From Pollutimonas bauzanensis (GTDB lineage: Bacteria > Pseudomonadota > Gammaproteobacteria > Burkholderiales > Burkholderiaceae_B), in assembly GCF_900129885.1 (NCBI RefSeq), contig NZ_FQXE01000004.1, positions 248,001 through 312,000 of the forward strand: a stretch of 64,000 bases of DNA, read 5' to 3'. Below are positions 34,624 to 44,099 of this stretch, piece after piece. The notes under the pieces are model-generated. The model made no database searches. It was not told the DNA's origin and saw nothing but the letters and a program-made list of their open reading frames with translations. How positions within the stretch are numbered: the first letter of the stretch is position 1; every line of letters starts with the position of its first letter. The position numbers and the translations under genes are program-made.

Positions 34624-35919
34624 ATGCGACGTACCCTGTTGAAAGCCATCGCGTTCAGCCTTGCAGGCGCCTTCTGCGCAGCCCCCGCCTGGTCCCAGGC
34701 CAAGCCGGTGGAGCTGGAATTCTATTACCCGGTGGCCGTGGGCGGCCCCATCACCAAGATCGTCGACGGCATGGTCGACAAATTTGAAAAAGACCACCCG
34801 GATATCAAGGTCAAGTCCGTCTACGCCGGCTCCTACCAGGATTCGGTTGCCAAGGCGCTGACCGCGCACAAGGGCGGCAATGCCCCGCAGCTGGCGGTCC
34901 TGCTGTCGACCGACATGTTCACCCTGATCGATGAAGGCGCCATCGTCCCCTTCGATCCGCTGGTGCAGTCCGATAGCGACAAAAAATGGCTGGACGGCTT
35001 CTACAAGGGCTTCATGGCCAACAGCCAGACCGGCGGAAAAACCTGGGGCATACCGTTCCAGCGTTCAACTATCGTGATGTACTACAACAAAGACCTGTTC
35101 AAGGCCGCCGGCCTGGACCCCGACAGCCCGCCCGCCACCTGGACCGATCTGGTAAGCCAGGCGGAAAAGCTGACCAAGAAGGACGGCTCCGGCCAAGTCA
35201 CGCAATGGGGCCTTGAAATACCCTCGGGCGGCAGCTTCGCCTACTGGCTGTTCCAGGCGCTGACCACGCCCAACGATGCCATGCTGATGAACCAGGCGGG
35301 CAATGAGGTGTACCTGGACAAGCCGGCCGTGGTCGAGTCCCTGCAGTTCTGGCACGACCTGGCCTACAAGCACAAGGTCATGCCGACCGGCACCATAGAC
35401 TGGGGCACCACGCCCAAGGACTTCCTGGTCGGCAAGACCGCCATCATGTGGACCACCACCGGCAACCTGACCAATGTGCGCAAGAACGCCAAATTCGATT
35501 TCGGCGTGGCTCCCATGCCCAAGGCCAAGCGCGGCGGCAGCCCCACGGGCGGCGGCAATTTCTATCTGTTCAAATCGGCCACGCCCGAGCAGCAGAAGGC
35601 CGCCTATACCTTCGTGAAATGGATGACCAGCCCCGAAAACGCCGCGGCATGGAGCATAGACACCGGTTATGTCGCGGTCAGCCCGGCGGCCTGGGAAACC
35701 GAACAGATGAAGAACTACGTCAAGGAGCTTCCCGCGGCCGCCGTTGCGCGCGACCAGCTGGAAGTCAGCGTGGCCGAATTCTCGACCCATGACAACCAGC
35801 GAGTCACCAAGCTGCTCAACGACAACATCCAGGCGGTCCTGACCAATTCCAAGACCGCCGGGCAAGCCATGAAAGACGCGCAGCGCGACGCCGATCGCCT
35901 GCTGCGTTCCTATAAATAA
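34624..35919 (+). CDS. ugpB: ABC transporter substrate-binding protein, UgpB type
   Basis: Periplasmic solute-binding protein family 1 member (431 residues). A Sec signal covers about 1-24 (AFSLAGAFCAAPAWSQA). The mature start VELEFYYPVAVGGPITKIVD and the segment WGIPFQRSTIVMYYNKDLF strongly resemble UgpB, which binds glycerol-3-phosphate or glycerophosphocholine. TAIMWTTTGNLTNVRK follows. It is the ligand-defining subunit of the operon; exact ligand not determined. Confidence 0.9.
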   Translation: MRRTLLKAIAFSLAGAFCAAPAWSQAKPVELEFYYPVAVGGPITKIVDGMVDKFEKDHPDIKVKSVYAGSYQDSVAKALTAHKGGNAPQLAVLLSTDMFTLIDEGAIVPFDPLVQSDSDKKWLDGFYKGFMANSQTGGKTWGIPFQRSTIVMYYNKDLFKAAGLDPDSPPATWTDLVSQAEKLTKKDGSGQVTQWGLEIPSGGSFAYWLFQALTTPNDAMLMNQAGNEVYLDKPAVVESLQFWHDLAYKHKVMPTGTIDWGTTPKDFLVGKTAIMWTTTGNLTNVRKNAKFDFGVAPMPKAKRGGSPTGGGNFYLFKSATPEQQKAAYTFVKWMTSPENAAAWSIDTGYVAVSPAAWETEQMKNYVKELPAAAVARDQLEVSVAEFSTHDNQRVTKLLNDNIQAVLTNSKTAGQAMKDAQRDADRLLRSYK

Positions 35920-35921
35920 AC

Positions 35922-36797
35922 ATGAAGCCATCGCTCAACGCGGTGTATGGCTGGCTGCTTCTGCTGCCAGCCATAATCCTGCTCGCCGCCTTCACCCATT
36001 ACCCGGCGCTGGCCACGCTTTGGCACAGTTTCTTTTCCACGCCCAAAGCCAATCGCGCCGCGGTGTTCGTGGGGCTGGACAACTACGCGGCGATGCGCGA
36101 CGACCCGGTGTTCTGGCAGGCCTTGTGGAACAACCTGATCTTCGCCCTCGGCACGATACCCACATCGGTTGCGATCGCCCTGATCATGGCCTTGTGGGTC
36201 AACCGCCAATTGGCGGGGCGCAGTTTTTTGCGGCTGGCCTATTTCACGCCCACCATCTTGCCCATGGTGGCCGTGGCCAACATCTGGCTGTTCTTCTATA
36301 CCCCGCAATACGGGCTGGTCGACCAGATCGCGCAATTGTTCAACCTGCCCGGCCTGAACTGGCTGGGCAATCGATCCACCGCCCTGCCCGCGCTGATGCT
36401 GGTGACGATCTGGAAAGAAGCGGGTTTCTTCATGATCTTCTACCTGGCCGCGCTACAGCAGATTTCGCCTTCGCTGCGCGAGGCCGCCCTGCTGGAAGGC
36501 GCCTCGCGCTGGCAATATTTCTGGCGCATACTGCTGCCGCTGCTCATGCCCACCAGCCTCTTTGTCCTGATCAATGCGCTCATCAACGCCTTTCGCCTGG
36601 TCGACCATGTGCTGGTCATGACCAAGGGCGGCCCGGACAACGCCAGCACGCTGCTGCTGTTCTATATCTATGAGGTGGGCTTCAGCTATTGGGATACCTC
36701 GTATGCGGCGACGCTATCCGTAGTCCTGCTGCTCATCCTGTCCCTCACGGCCTTCCTGAAATTCCGCTGGCTGGACCGCCGGACCCATTATCAATGA
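35922..36797 (+). CDS. ugpA: ABC transporter permease, UgpA type
   Basis: Inner-membrane permease (291 residues) with about six helices. It begins MKPSLNAVYGWLLLLPAIIL and has the coupling loop EAALLEGASRWQYFWRILLP. The gene starts two bases after the binding-protein stop codon. Its TGA overlaps the ATG of the next permease gene (ATGA). Confidence 0.92.
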   Translation: MKPSLNAVYGWLLLLPAIILLAAFTHYPALATLWHSFFSTPKANRAAVFVGLDNYAAMRDDPVFWQALWNNLIFALGTIPTSVAIALIMALWVNRQLAGRSFLRLAYFTPTILPMVAVANIWLFFYTPQYGLVDQIAQLFNLPGLNWLGNRSTALPALMLVTIWKEAGFFMIFYLAALQQISPSLREAALLEGASRWQYFWRILLPLLMPTSLFVLINALINAFRLVDHVLVMTKGGPDNASTLLLFYIYEVGFSYWDTSYAATLSVVLLLILSLTAFLKFRWLDRRTHYQ

Positions 36798-37594
36798 CTC
36801 AGAAACTCGATACCATCGGCGCCTGGCTGCTGGGCATACTGTGGTTTTTGCCGCTGGCGTATACCCTCTGGGCCGCCTTCCATCCCGCGGCCTATTCCAC
36901 GCATTTCGACCTGACCGCGCCGCTGACGCTGGAAAACTTCGCGGCGGCCTGGAACGCCGCGCCCTTTGCGCGCTATTTCCTGAATACTTTCATCCTGGTG
37001 ACGATGGTGCTGGCGGCGCAACTGATCCTGTCGACGCTGGCCGCCTACGCCTTCGCGCGCTTCGAGTTCCGCGGACGGGATTTCGTCTTCATGCTGGTGC
37101 TGCTGCAGTTGATGATCATGCCGGACGTGCTGATCGTGGAAAATTACCGCTTGATGTCATGGCTGGGCGTGCGCGATACGATATTCGCGGTCGGCCTGCC
37201 TTATTTCGCGTCGGCTTTCGGCATATTCCTTTTGCGGCAGACCTTCAAGACCGTGCCCCGCGAGCTCGAGGAGGCGGCCCGGGTGGAAGGCGCAAACCGC
37301 TGGCAGATCCTGATGAAGGTCTATGTGCCGCTGGCAAGGCCGATTTATGTGGCGTACGGGCTGGTATCGGTGAGCTATCACTGGAACAATTTCCTGTGGC
37401 CCCTGATCATTACCAATTCCGTGGAGTCGCGCCCGCTTACGGTTGGCCTGCAGGTGTTCGCGTCCACCGACCAGGGGATAGACTGGTCCATCATCACGGC
37501 GGCCACGCTGCTGAGCGCCGCGCCCTTGCTGGTCGCCTTCCTGCTGTTCCAGCGCCAGTTCGTGCAGTCGTTCATGCGGGCGGGGATACGCTGA
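36794..37594 (+). CDS. ugpE: ABC transporter permease, UgpE type
   Basis: Second permease (266 residues), closing the operon. I chose the ATG at 36794 that overlaps the UgpA stop, giving the start MTQKLDTIGAWLLGILWFLP. The coupling loop EAARVEGANRWQILMKVYVP is present. With UgpA it forms the membrane channel; the pair and the ATPase complete the importer. Confidence 0.92.
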   Translation: MTQKLDTIGAWLLGILWFLPLAYTLWAAFHPAAYSTHFDLTAPLTLENFAAAWNAAPFARYFLNTFILVTMVLAAQLILSTLAAYAFARFEFRGRDFVFMLVLLQLMIMPDVLIVENYRLMSWLGVRDTIFAVGLPYFASAFGIFLLRQTFKTVPRELEEAARVEGANRWQILMKVYVPLARPIYVAYGLVSVSYHWNNFLWPLIITNSVESRPLTVGLQVFASTDQGIDWSIITAATLLSAAPLLVAFLLFQRQFVQSFMRAGIR

Positions 37595-37638
37595 CTACGC
37601 AGCGCAGGCAGACGATGCCGGAGACACAAAGGCCCTTG

Positions 37639-37956
37639 TCAGAACCCCACCGTCAAGCCCGGCAAATCCACCGTGATCCGCGGCTTTTCCAGCGCCATGG
37701 CCGCCTGCGTCGCGAACTCCAGCGCCAGATCCTTATTGCCGGACAGCTCCAGATACCCCAAGGCATCCGCGACGCCCAATATCTTGTCCAGCAGCAATAC
37801 CTTGCCGCTCGCGCGCAAAGGCTCGCAACCCAGCCGCAGCCAGGTCGTTTCAAACCATGCGCGCGCCGCGGCGGACGCCGGACCGCCAGGCTCCACATCG
37901 ACGGCCAATTCGATCGATTGCCGGGCGTTGAAAACGACCGTGACTACACTGCGCAT
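37639..37956 (-). CDS. Conserved hypothetical protein (105 residues)
   Basis: A 105-residue soluble protein I cannot assign to a family. GGAG lies 5 bases before its ATG. The sequence alternates short strands and helices (VVTVVFNARQSIELAVDVEP, then LLLDKILGVADALGYLELSG). It lies on the minus strand 113 bases downstream of the DUF1840 gene, so the two may be co-transcribed. It converges on ugpE. Confidence 0.65.
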   Translation of the reverse strand: MRSVVTVVFNARQSIELAVDVEPGGPASAAARAWFETTWLRLGCEPLRASGKVLLLDKILGVADALGYLELSGNKDLALEFATQAAMALEKPRITVDLPGLTVGF

Positions 37957-38069
37957 ATACGCTCCAATGGTGGCGGGATTTCAAGACGACGGTAAAAGAC
38001 AAGCGTACGCAAAGCCGACAAATTTGAATGTCGGCCAGATGACATTGCCGGCCTGCCTTCAGCCGGCCG

Positions 38070-38417
38070 CTACCATGTCGGCGCGGGTTCCCAGATCACG
38101 TCGGCATCATGCTCGCGCGACAGGCGCAGCATCGCCAGCAGCGGAAACGCGCGGCGGCGAAAGCTCACCGGCTGAGCGATAGGATGCTCTTTGGAATCAT
38201 TGTTGTCGTTGTGATCGTCGGGGAACTCGGACTCGGTGTCGGACGCGATCGCCTGCTCGATGCCCTTGATGGCAGCATCGAGCTGATCGCGGGTAATCAC
38301 GCCGCGTTCGGGCAGCGTATCAGTGTATGGCTTGCCGGCGGCCTTGAGTATAGGCAGCGCATGCTTGGAAAACATCAGCACTTCGGCGGCGGCTTTGGAG
38401 TGAAAGACAACTAGCAT
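38070..38417 (-). CDS. DUF1840 family protein
   Basis: A 115-residue DUF1840 protein. It begins MLVVFHSKAAAEVLMFSKHA, the family's hallmark start, and has an Asp/Asn-rich central linker (DDHNDNNDSKEH) and an RRRAFPLLAMLRLSREHD segment. AGGGA precedes the ATG. The family is common in betaproteobacteria; function unknown. Confidence 0.88.
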   Translation of the reverse strand: MLVVFHSKAAAEVLMFSKHALPILKAAGKPYTDTLPERGVITRDQLDAAIKGIEQAIASDTESEFPDDHNDNNDSKEHPIAQPVSFRRRAFPLLAMLRLSREHDADVIWEPAPTW

Positions 38418-38514
38418 ATACGGTTTCCCTCAGTGGACAGATACATACACTACCCTATCTTCTGAACGCTGCCAAGCGGCAACATGACAGGGTCCGTCAC
38501 TAGCGGGAGCCATC

Positions 38515-41500
38515 ATGTCGCGAGCGTTCTGTTTTCTACTCTTCCTGTGGGCCGTCCCCGCGCCGGCGCCCGCCCAGCAAGCCGGCACCTGCGGCCCGCC
38601 GCAACTTGGCCAGCCCTGCTCGCAAGGCGGGCTGGCCACTGCGCCAGGCGCCGAACCCAGCCTCAACCTGGGGGCCGGCAACCCCATACATATCGTGACG
38701 GGGAATAAATACCAGAAGGAAATCGACCTGCCCGCCAACCCGCATGCGCCCGGCATCGAAATCGTGCGCCACTACAATGCGCTCGACAGGCGCGCATCGG
38801 CCGTGGGGGCGGGCTGGAGCCTGTCGTACGACACCCGCCTGTTCCACGAGGGCGGCGGCTGGCGGATCGCGCAGGCCGACGGCAGCCGCATCGATTTTAC
38901 CGGCGCCCGGGGCGAACCTAGGGCCAATTCCCATGGCGCGCTCAAGGCCGCGGGAGAGCACTGGGTCTGGACCTGGCCCACCGGCCGGCAGCTGTGGTTC
39001 GACACCGGCGGCTACCTGGTGCGCATTCTCGCCGGCCCGCGGATCCGGGTGGACATCCGGCGCAATTCCCAGGCCGGCCCGCTGGCGGGCACGATAGCGG
39101 CGGTCACCGACGGCCAGGGCCACAGCCTGGCGTTCGCCTACCGCGTTGCGGCGGGGCGCGCTTATCTGAGCCACATCGACTCGGCCCTGGGCCGCTACCA
39201 GTATCGGCACGAGGCCGCGGGGGACACCGCCGCGCCCGGCGCGCTGCGCCTGGCCGCCATGCTGCGGCCCGACGGCATGCAGCGGCGCTATCTGTACGAA
39301 GCCGGCTCGCAGGCCGGCAACGCCATGGCCCTGACGGGGATCGAAATCCTGTCGGCCGACCAGAAGCATAGGCAACGCATCAGCACCTGGGCCTACGACC
39401 TGCAAGGGCGCGCCGTGCTGTCCATACGGGGCGGCCCCGACAGCCAGGCCGGCCGGATTTCCCTGCAGTATGTGCGCCCGCCGGCGCCCCGGACGCAAGG
39501 GCTTACCATCGTAACGGACGCCCGCCAGCGACAAACGCGATTCGAAACCGCAAGGCAAGACGGACGCTATGTATTGACGCGGGTCGCGGGGGCCGGCTGC
39601 GCGGGCTGCGCCGCCCCCGGCAGCCAGGCCAGCTATGACGGTCAAGGCCGGCTGCGGGAAATCAACGGCGCCCGCCTGCAGCGCGATGCCAGCGGCGCAA
39701 TCCGCCAGCTTGAGCCGGGCGCGCCGGGCTGGCCCGCGCTGGTCTTGCGCTACCGGCCTGACGGTTTGCGGGCCTCGTGGAGCTCCGCCCTTACAGGCAG
39801 CGAGCGCATGCTGTACGAGGCGCGATCCTTGCCTGCCCAGCGGGTCTGGGCCAATGGCGACAGCGCGGCTTACCAATACGATGCGCAAGGGCGTCCGCTG
39901 CGCCTGGTCGAAAAGGGCGCCGGCGCCACGCAGGAAACCACGCTGCAATGGCGCGGCGGCCTGCTCGTGCGCATAGTCCATCCCAATGAAACGGAATCGC
40001 GCCAATACGACCGGCAAGGCAAGCTGAGCCGGCGCAGCGTCGAACGGGCATCGTCCCATTCCCACGCGCGCCTGCGCTACACCGAATCCTTCGAATATGA
40101 CCGGCATGGCCGCATGCTGCGGCACCACTTGCCCGAAGGAGGCTCCCTGAGCTACCGCTGGGGCGCCGATCACCGGCTGGCGGGCATCAGCTGGCGCGAT
40201 GCTGGGGGACAGGTACACAGCGTCATGGACAGCGCCCCCGGGCAAGCCGGCTATTGCTACGGCAATGGCTTGTGTTTGAAAACCGTGCTCGGCGAACACG
40301 GGCAGGCCAGGCAATTGACCCTCGCCAGCGCCAGCGGCCAGGACGAGGTCTGGTCGCTGGAACAGCATTACGACAAACACGGCCGCCTGCAACAGGAACA
40401 CCACGCCGTTCCCGCCGCAGGGCACGAGGAAAGCTGGAGCTATGCCTACGACGACCAGGCGCGGCTCATCGGCGCGCAAGGCGGCCCGGTTTCAGCCGGC
40501 CCGGACGCCGCCCCGGGGGGCGCCATCTGGTACGCGTGGACGGACGACGGCGCGCTGGCGGCGAAGCGCGAGAACGGCGCCACCTTCAAGCCATCGATAC
40601 GCCGCGACGCCTCGGGCCTGCCCCTGGCCGTCGGCGACGCGACGCTGAGCTATGGGGCCGACCGCCGTCTCGCGGCGGTCCACCGCCAAGGCGGGGCCGT
40701 GGCGAACTACCTGCATAATGCCTACGGACACCGCATCGTCAGGCGCGGCGAACAGGCCGACACCGATTACTTCTACCTGGACAACCGGTTGGTCGCCGAG
40801 TCGCGGCAGGCAGCCCGGCCCGCGGACGGCAAGGATGGCGGCGCGCTCAATCTCGGCCGCCGCTATATCTACGCGCAGCATGTTCCGGTGGGCTTCATAG
40901 ATTACCCGGCGGCGGCCCCGCCCCGGCTCTATGCGGTGCACGCCGACCTGGTCGGCGCGCCAAGGCTGGTCACCGACGCCAGCCAAAACATACGCTGGCT
41001 GGCCAGCTACAGCCCGACCGGGGCGGCCACGCGCCTGGCCGGCGACCTGACGCTGGATCTGCGCCTGCCTGGCCAGGTCTACGATGCCGCCACCGGCTGG
41101 CATGACAATGTATTGCGCAGCTATGCCCCCGAGCTGGGCCAGTATCTCGAGCCCGATCCCTTGGGGCCGCTGCCGGATAGCCAGGCCCTGGGCTATGCCC
41201 GGCAGCAGCCGCGGCGCTATGCCGACCCGCTGGGCCTGGTGCTGTTTGCCTTCGACGGCACGCGCAACAATGCGGAAACCCTGAGCAATGTCTGGAAAAT
41301 GAGCCAGGCCTATCGCGACGGCCCGGTCTTTTACCATTCCGGCCCCGGCAACCCGATGTATCTGGACTGGGATGCCATCATCGCCTGGCAAGCTTCCCGC
41401 ATCATCGAAAACCAGTGGCGCTCGCTGCTGAATGTGCTGCAGCAATCCGGCAGCCTGAATGAGCCTCTTCCCATAGATATCATTGGCTACTCGCGCGGGG

Positions 41501-42234
41501 CGGCGCTTGCCCGGCATTTCGGCAACCTGATCAGCCAATATGTGGAGAACGGCCTGTTCTCGTACACGGATAGCCAGCGCGGGCTGCTTACCGCCTGCGT
41601 GGACCTGCGCTTCATGGGCCTGTTCGACACGGTGGCGCAGTTCGGCGTGGCGGGTTGGCAGAATGCCAGCTACGACCTCACCATCGCGCCCGCCTGGGAA
41701 TGGGTGGCGCACGCCGTCGCCCTCCATGAAAGGCGCTGGCTCCTGCCGCTGGCCAGCGCGGCCGACGCGGGCGGCGCCAACATCGTCGAGGCGCCTTTCA
41801 TCGGCGCGCATGCCGATATCGGCGGGGGGGCCTTGCTGGACAGCGACGGCCAGCCCGCCGCGCACGGCGACCTGTCCGACGTGGCGCTGAACTGGATGCT
41901 CTGGCAGGCGCGCGCGGCGTCGCTGCGCTTCGACACCCTGGCGCAAAGCGATCGCGAAATCACCGACCCTGTCCTGCACGACGAGCGCCCGCCCCTGCTG
42001 CGCTCCGTGCAGGATGGCGATCGCGCCGTCCAGTCGGGCGCCGGCGCGCTTCTGTACGCCTACCAGGATGATGATCCGAAACTGGGGCGCAGCCGGCGGG
42101 CGCAAACCGAGAGCCTGATCACACGCCAGGAAAACTGGCGCAGCAGCGCCAGCGCGCAGGTGGGCGTCGTCGACATGGACGGCTATGCGCAGTGGCTGCG
42201 CGACGAACTGGGGTGGCAGGCGCTCGCCGCCTGA
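38515..42234 (+). CDS. Secreted RHS-repeat protein with C-terminal Tle1-like (DUF2235) phospholipase
   Basis: A 1239-residue polymorphic-toxin-type protein. Residues 1-20 form a Sec signal (FCFLLFLWAVPAPAPA). A DUF6531-like start follows (GNPIHIVTGNKYQKEIDLP), then YD repeats such as YDAQGRPLRLVEKG and YDRHGRMLRHHLPEG. The RHS-associated core ends with ADPLGL (DPLGL, residues 904-908), the usual junction before a toxin tip. The tip (909-1239) is DUF2235/Tle1-like: DGTRNN, the lipase elbow GYSRG with Ser993, LFDTV with Asp1038, and GAHADIGGG with His1099. GGGAG precedes the ATG. There is no VgrG, PAAR or obvious immunity gene beside it. Domain calls are firm; secretion route and target are inferred. 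Confidence 0.9.
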   Translation: MSRAFCFLLFLWAVPAPAPAQQAGTCGPPQLGQPCSQGGLATAPGAEPSLNLGAGNPIHIVTGNKYQKEIDLPANPHAPGIEIVRHYNALDRRASAVGAGWSLSYDTRLFHEGGGWRIAQADGSRIDFTGARGEPRANSHGALKAAGEHWVWTWPTGRQLWFDTGGYLVRILAGPRIRVDIRRNSQAGPLAGTIAAVTDGQGHSLAFAYRVAAGRAYLSHIDSALGRYQYRHEAAGDTAAPGALRLAAMLRPDGMQRRYLYEAGSQAGNAMALTGIEILSADQKHRQRISTWAYDLQGRAVLSIRGGPDSQAGRISLQYVRPPAPRTQGLTIVTDARQRQTRFETARQDGRYVLTRVAGAGCAGCAAPGSQASYDGQGRLREINGARLQRDASGAIRQLEPGAPGWPALVLRYRPDGLRASWSSALTGSERMLYEARSLPAQRVWANGDSAAYQYDAQGRPLRLVEKGAGATQETTLQWRGGLLVRIVHPNETESRQYDRQGKLSRRSVERASSHSHARLRYTESFEYDRHGRMLRHHLPEGGSLSYRWGADHRLAGISWRDAGGQVHSVMDSAPGQAGYCYGNGLCLKTVLGEHGQARQLTLASASGQDEVWSLEQHYDKHGRLQQEHHAVPAAGHEESWSYAYDDQARLIGAQGGPVSAGPDAAPGGAIWYAWTDDGALAAKRENGATFKPSIRRDASGLPLAVGDATLSYGADRRLAAVHRQGGAVANYLHNAYGHRIVRRGEQADTDYFYLDNRLVAESRQAARPADGKDGGALNLGRRYIYAQHVPVGFIDYPAAAPPRLYAVHADLVGAPRLVTDASQNIRWLASYSPTGAATRLAGDLTLDLRLPGQVYDAATGWHDNVLRSYAPELGQYLEPDPLGPLPDSQALGYARQQPRRYADPLGLVLFAFDGTRNNAETLSNVWKMSQAYRDGPVFYHSGPGNPMYLDWDAIIAWQASRIIENQWRSLLNVLQQSGSLNEPLPIDIIGYSRGAALARHFGNLISQYVENGLFSYTDSQRGLLTACVDLRFMGLFDTVAQFGVAGWQNASYDLTIAPAWEWVAHAVALHERRWLLPLASAADAGGANIVEAPFIGAHADIGGGALLDSDGQPAAHGDLSDVALNWMLWQARAASLRFDTLAQSDREITDPVLHDERPPLLRSVQDGDRAVQSGAGALLYAYQDDDPKLGRSRRAQTESLITRQENWRSSASAQVGVVDMDGYAQWLRDELGWQALAA

Positions 42235-42404
42235 ACCCGCCGCCCTCGCGCCGGCCGCCAGGTTGACGCCGCCGGCACCATGCCCGGGGAAATCACGCTA
42301 TCATTTACCCCTTCCCGGCGTTTGCGTCTTTTGGCGCTGATCATAGCGTCCGACTATGCCCGCTGCGGGCTTTGCACCTCTCTTTTCGATTATTACTTCG
42401 TCTT

Positions 42405-44090
42405 ATGCTTCCTGGGCAACAACAACAACTCATTTCCCTGATACAGGCCGCCGTCGGCAAGGTCCTGCCCGAGGCGGCGCCCAGCATCCTGCTCGAGCGC
42501 CCCAAAGTCGCCGCCCATGGCGATATCGCCTGCAACATCGCCATGCAATTGGCCAAGCCGGCCAAACGCAATCCGCGCGAGCTGGCGCAGCACATCGTGG
42601 AGGCGCTGCTGGCGGATGCCGCCACGGCATCCCTGATCAGCTCGGCCGAAATCGCCGGCCCCGGCTTTATCAATTTCCGCCTGGCGACAGCCGCGCGCCA
42701 GGCCGTGCTGCATGCCATAGCGCAGGAAGGGCCGCGCTTCGGCCACCGCCCGCCCAATCATGAAAAACTGATAGTGGAATTCGTCTCGGCCAACCCGACC
42801 GGACCGCTGCATGTGGGCCATTCGCGCCAGGCGGCGCTGGGCGACTCCATGTGCCGCCTGTTCAGCGCCCAAGGCTACGACGTCACCCGCGAGTTCTATT
42901 ACAACGACGCCGGCAACCAGATCGATAACCTGGCCATCAGCGTACAGGCGCGCGCCAAAGGCATAGCCGTCGACTCCCCGGATTTCCCGGCGGACGGCTA
43001 CAAGGGCGACTATATTATGGACATCGCGCGCGACTTCCAGGCGGGCGCGGCGGTGCAGGCGTCGGACGGCGCACCGGTCACGGCCACCGGAAACCTCGAC
43101 AGCCTGGACGACATCCGGCTCTTTGCCGTGGCTTACCTGCGCCGCGAACAGGATCTCGATCTCCAGGCTTTCGGCCTGAAGTTCGACAATTATTATCTCG
43201 AAAGCTCGCTCTACACCAGCGGGCGGGTCGAGCAGACCGTGCAGGCCCTGATCGCCGCGGGCCACACCTATGAAAGCGATGGCGCGCTGTGGCTGCGCAC
43301 GACCGAACTGGGCACGGGCGACGACAAAGACCGCGTGATGCGCAAATCCGAGGGCGGCTATACCTATTTCGTGCCCGACGTGGCGTATCACGTCACCAAA
43401 TGGGAACGCGGCTTTCATCGCGCCATCAATATACAGGGCACCGACCACCACGGCACCATCGCCCGCGTGCGGGCCGGCCTGCAGGGCCTGGAAATCGGCA
43501 TCCCCAAGGACTTCCCGGCCTATGTCCTGCACAAAATGGTCAAAGTGGTGCGCGACGGGGCCGAGGTCAAAATATCCAAGCGGGCGGGCAGCTACGTCAC
43601 CATGCGCGACCTCATCGACTGGGTCGGGCAGGATGCCGTGCGTTTCTTTCTCAGCCAGCGGCGCGCCGACTCGGAATTCGTCTTCGATATCGACCTGGCG
43701 CTGTCCAAAAGCGAAGAGAACCCGGTGTACTATATCCAATACGCGCACGCCCGGATTTGTTCCATGCTTGCGCAGTCGGCCGCGGTGGCGGATCAGCTTT
43801 CCGCCGCCGCGGTCGATAAGCTCGTTGCCCCGACGGAATTCGCCCTCATGCAGCGCCTGGCCGAGTATCCCAATACCCTGGCCCTGGCCGCGCAAGAGCT
43901 CGCGCCGCACCACCTCGCCTTCTGGCTGCGCGACTGCGCCGCCGATTTCCATGCCTGGTACAACGCGGAACGCGTGCTGGTGGACGATAGCGAACTCAAG
44001 CTCGCCCGCCTGCGGCTCGCCCACGCCACCCGGCAAGTCATTGCCGGCGGCCTCGAACTACTTGGGGTCTCCGCCCCTGAAAGGATGTAA
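42405..44090 (+). CDS. argS: Arginyl-tRNA synthetase
   Basis: Class I aminoacyl-tRNA synthetase (561 residues) charging tRNA-Arg. I chose the ATG at 42405 ([20 protein letters not shown]) over an in-frame ATG at 42372 because it matches the family start. The HIGH-like motif is [19 protein letters not shown]. Further marks are [11 protein letters not shown] and [20 protein letters not shown], and the anticodon-binding domain ends [12 protein letters not shown]. It heads the conserved argS-SPOR-dsbA series. Confidence 0.97.
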   Translation: MLPGQQQQLISLIQAAVGKVLPEAAPSILLERPKVAAHGDIACNIAMQLAKPAKRNPRELAQHIVEALLADAATASLISSAEIAGPGFINFRLATAARQAVLHAIAQEGPRFGHRPPNHEKLIVEFVSANPTGPLHVGHSRQAALGDSMCRLFSAQGYDVTREFYYNDAGNQIDNLAISVQARAKGIAVDSPDFPADGYKGDYIMDIARDFQAGAAVQASDGAPVTATGNLDSLDDIRLFAVAYLRREQDLDLQAFGLKFDNYYLESSLYTSGRVEQTVQALIAAGHTYESDGALWLRTTELGTGDDKDRVMRKSEGGYTYFVPDVAYHVTKWERGFHRAINIQGTDHHGTIARVRAGLQGLEIGIPKDFPAYVLHKMVKVVRDGAEVKISKRAGSYVTMRDLIDWVGQDAVRFFLSQRRADSEFVFDIDLALSKSEENPVYYIQYAHARICSMLAQSAAVADQLSAAAVDKLVAPTEFALMQRLAEYPNTLALAAQELAPHHLAFWLRDCAADFHAWYNAERVLVDDSELKLARLRLAHATRQVIAGGLELLGVSAPERM

Positions 44091-44099
44091 CACCTTCTT

